A DNA stretch of 64,000 bases from Acidimicrobiaceae bacterium (GTDB taxonomy: Bacteria > Actinomycetota > Acidimicrobiia > Acidimicrobiales > RAAP-2): assembly GCA_027314705.1 (NCBI GenBank), contig DAHVAJ010000026.1, positions 1 through 64,000 of the forward strand, in the 5' to 3' direction. Below are positions 62,999 through 64,000 of the stretch, one piece after another. The notes below the pieces were generated by a model. That model was not told the DNA's origin, did not search any database, and saw only the letters and a list, made by a program, of their open reading frames with translations. Position numbers and translations under genes: made by a program. Position 1 is the first letter of the stretch. Each line of letters starts with the position of its first letter.

Positions 62999-63831
62999 GC
63001 CAGCCCCTTCACCAGCATCTGCACGGAGATCAGCACCAGGACGGCGACGAAGATGCCGCGCACCGACCGGCTGTGCAGGCGTGGCAGCAACCGCGCTCCG
63101 GCGGTGGCGCCGATCAGCACGCCGGCTGCCACCGGCGCGGCGATGAACGGCTCGATGTCACCCCGGGCGAAATAGACGCCGGCGCTGGCTGCGGCGGTGA
63201 CGCCGATCATGAAGTTCGAGGTGGCGGTCGAGACCTTGATGGGCAGGCGCATGGCCAGGTCCATCGACGGCACCTTGAGCGCGCCCGAGCCGATGCCGAG
63301 CAGGCCGCTCACCGCGCCGGCCACGTACATGAGTCCGAGTCCCGCCTTGGTGTGGGTCACCCGGTAGTGGACCTCGCGGCCCTCGGCCTCGTCGTGGTAG
63401 TGGTCGTGGAGCCGGAGGTCGTCGGCCCAGCGGTCGGGGGGGACGTCGGTCGCCGCCGTCTCGTGGCGGTTCCGGAACATCTGGAGCGCCGAGTAGGCAA
63501 GGACCAGGCCGAACACCACGAACAGGGCGCGGGCGCCGACCAGCCCGGCGATGATGGCCCCGGTCACCGCCCCGGTGGTCGTCCCGAGCTCCAGGAACAT
63601 CCCCACCCGCATGTTGGTGATCCGTTCACGCACGTAGGCGGCGGCCGCCCCGGACGAGGTGGCGATGACCGAGATGATCGAGGCACCGATGGCCAGGCGG
63701 ATGGGCACGTTGAAGAGCAGGGTGAGGGCGGGCACGACGATGATGCCGCCACCGAGGCCGAGCAACGAGCCGAGCGCGCCGGCAGCCAGGCAGATGGAGA
63801 AGAGCACCAGGGAGAAGGCCAGGAGGCTCAC
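62995..63831 (-). CDS. TauE/SafE-family exporter (sulfite/anion)
   Basis: The 278-aa protein has about eight membrane helices in two halves, each with the family pattern: GSLLGLGGGIIVVPAL in the first and SGLLGIGSGALKVPSMDLA in the second. A charged cytoplasmic loop with several His (DHYHDEAEGREVHYRV) joins them. Family members export sulfite, sulfoacetate or related anions. GTG 63831 lies 6 nt after TATAGT, implying a leaderless mRNA. It leads the operon with DUF1634 and GntR proteins. Confidence 0.9.
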   Translation of the reverse strand: MSLLAFSLVLFSICLAAGALGSLLGLGGGIIVVPALTLLFNVPIRLAIGASIISVIATSSGAAAAYVRERITNMRVGMFLELGTTTGAVTGAIIAGLVGARALFVVFGLVLAYSALQMFRNRHETAATDVPPDRWADDLRLHDHYHDEAEGREVHYRVTHTKAGLGLMYVAGAVSGLLGIGSGALKVPSMDLAMRLPIKVSTATSNFMIGVTAAASAGVYFARGDIEPFIAAPVAAGVLIGATAGARLLPRLHSRSVRGIFVAVLVLISVQMLVKGLA

Positions 63832-63837
63832 CCGGCC

Positions 63838-63870
63838 ACTATAGCAAGTTGTACGGACAACCGGACAACT
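63838..63870 (-). promoter_or_regulatory. tauE promoter with GntR operator-like repeats
   Basis: The minus-strand -10 TATAGT (63838-63843) is followed by 6 nt and the GTG start. Over the -35/spacer region lies AGTTGT...ACAACT (63847-63852 / 63865-63870), with a third half-site ACAA at 63857-63860, so TTGT-ACGG-ACAA and ACAA-CCGG-ACAA. This inverted/direct array suits a dimeric GntR repressor. Confidence 0.65.
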
Positions 63871-63927
63871 GCCCGCCCGGTGGGGCCCGACGCCCGACTG
63901 CCCCGTGGGCGGTCGGGCCGGGGTCGG

Positions 63928-64000
63928 TCAGCCGGTGGCCTTCTGCAGCTGGCGGATGCCGTCCTCGATGCCCCGACAGAGGACGTCGAGGTCGGCCGTG
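63928..64000 (-). CDS. 3' end of an unidentified gene (partial)
   Basis: The minus-strand frame ending at TGA 63928 gives the last 23 residues, ADLDVLCRGIEDGIRQLQKA plus a short end, an amphipathic helix of normal coding character. The gene runs off the window edge. C-termini of fold type I aminotransferases look like this, but the identity cannot be judged from so little. Confidence 0.45.
   Translation of the reverse strand, partial: TADLDVLCRGIEDGIRQLQKATG

Overview
The window is very GC-rich, with frequent GTG starts, many 4-bp GTGA/ATGA gene overlaps and several starts that look leaderless. Together with mycobacterial-type genes (a MarP-like serine protease, an Rv1284-like beta-carbonic anhydrase, a trehalase-like GH15 enzyme, PelF-like glycosyltransferase) and secreted proteins carrying GYWLV...GG(I/V)F(T/A)FG repeats, this points to a high-GC actinobacterium. 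The GYWLV repeats make Acidimicrobiia the most likely class (inference). No rRNA, CRISPR array, insertion sequence or prophage was seen, so the window reads as ordinary chromosome.

Layout. 1-7.5 kb: a secreted collagen-like/GYWLV protein, a DUF4389 membrane protein, a GH39-like lipoprotein glycosidase, an alpha/beta hydrolase and a beta-carbonic anhydrase. 7.7-18.4 kb: a methyltransferase, a coupled NRDE-UvrD/HRDC helicase pair, an orphan IclR effector domain, then acyl-CoA metabolism (PaaK-like ligase, DECR-type reductase, carboxyltransferase) and Hsp20. 18.6-26 kb: a secreted PF04185-type phosphoesterase, a desaturase followed by a run of small overlapping Cys-rich or membrane ORFs, and an OmpR-type response regulator with its histidine kinase. 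26.5-30 kb: an FAD oxidoreductase and a divergent rhodanese / rhodanese-metallo-beta-lactamase pair with a perfect CsoR/CstR-like palindrome between them. 30-36 kb: a macrodomain protein, a PH-like protein, ppsA translationally coupled to a zinc alcohol dehydrogenase, a second alcohol dehydrogenase, and a small secreted protein whose upstream region carries phased direct repeats.

36.7-46.4 kb: a large secreted HExxxE/PKD/GYWLV protein, then a minus-strand block that looks like a minimal Pel-type exopolysaccharide locus (pelF-like glycosyltransferase, polytopic membrane protein, membrane-anchored lectin-like protein, helical-repeat protein), preceded by a hydrolase and a D-2-hydroxyacid dehydrogenase. 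46.6-52.8 kb: an enoyl-CoA hydratase, a HicA-like protein, a SnoaL-like protein, a PLP decarboxylase, and a tight three-gene unit of beta-class DNA methyltransferase, unknown protein with a possible nuclease-like motif, and small SAM methyltransferase. That unit is the best candidate here for an undescribed (restriction-modification-like) system. 53-59.8 kb: a propeller-like lipoprotein, an RDD protein, MarP, a GH15 enzyme with a histone-like Lys/Ala tail, and an MBL-fold enzyme. 60-64 kb: tRNA-Lys(CTT) beside lysS, then a leaderless tauE/safE-DUF1634-gntR operon with an inverted-repeat operator over its promoter, and the tail of one more gene at the edge.

Start codons were chosen by eye from Shine-Dalgarno matches, gene overlaps and family alignment from memory. 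Functions rest on recognisable motifs; no database search was possible.
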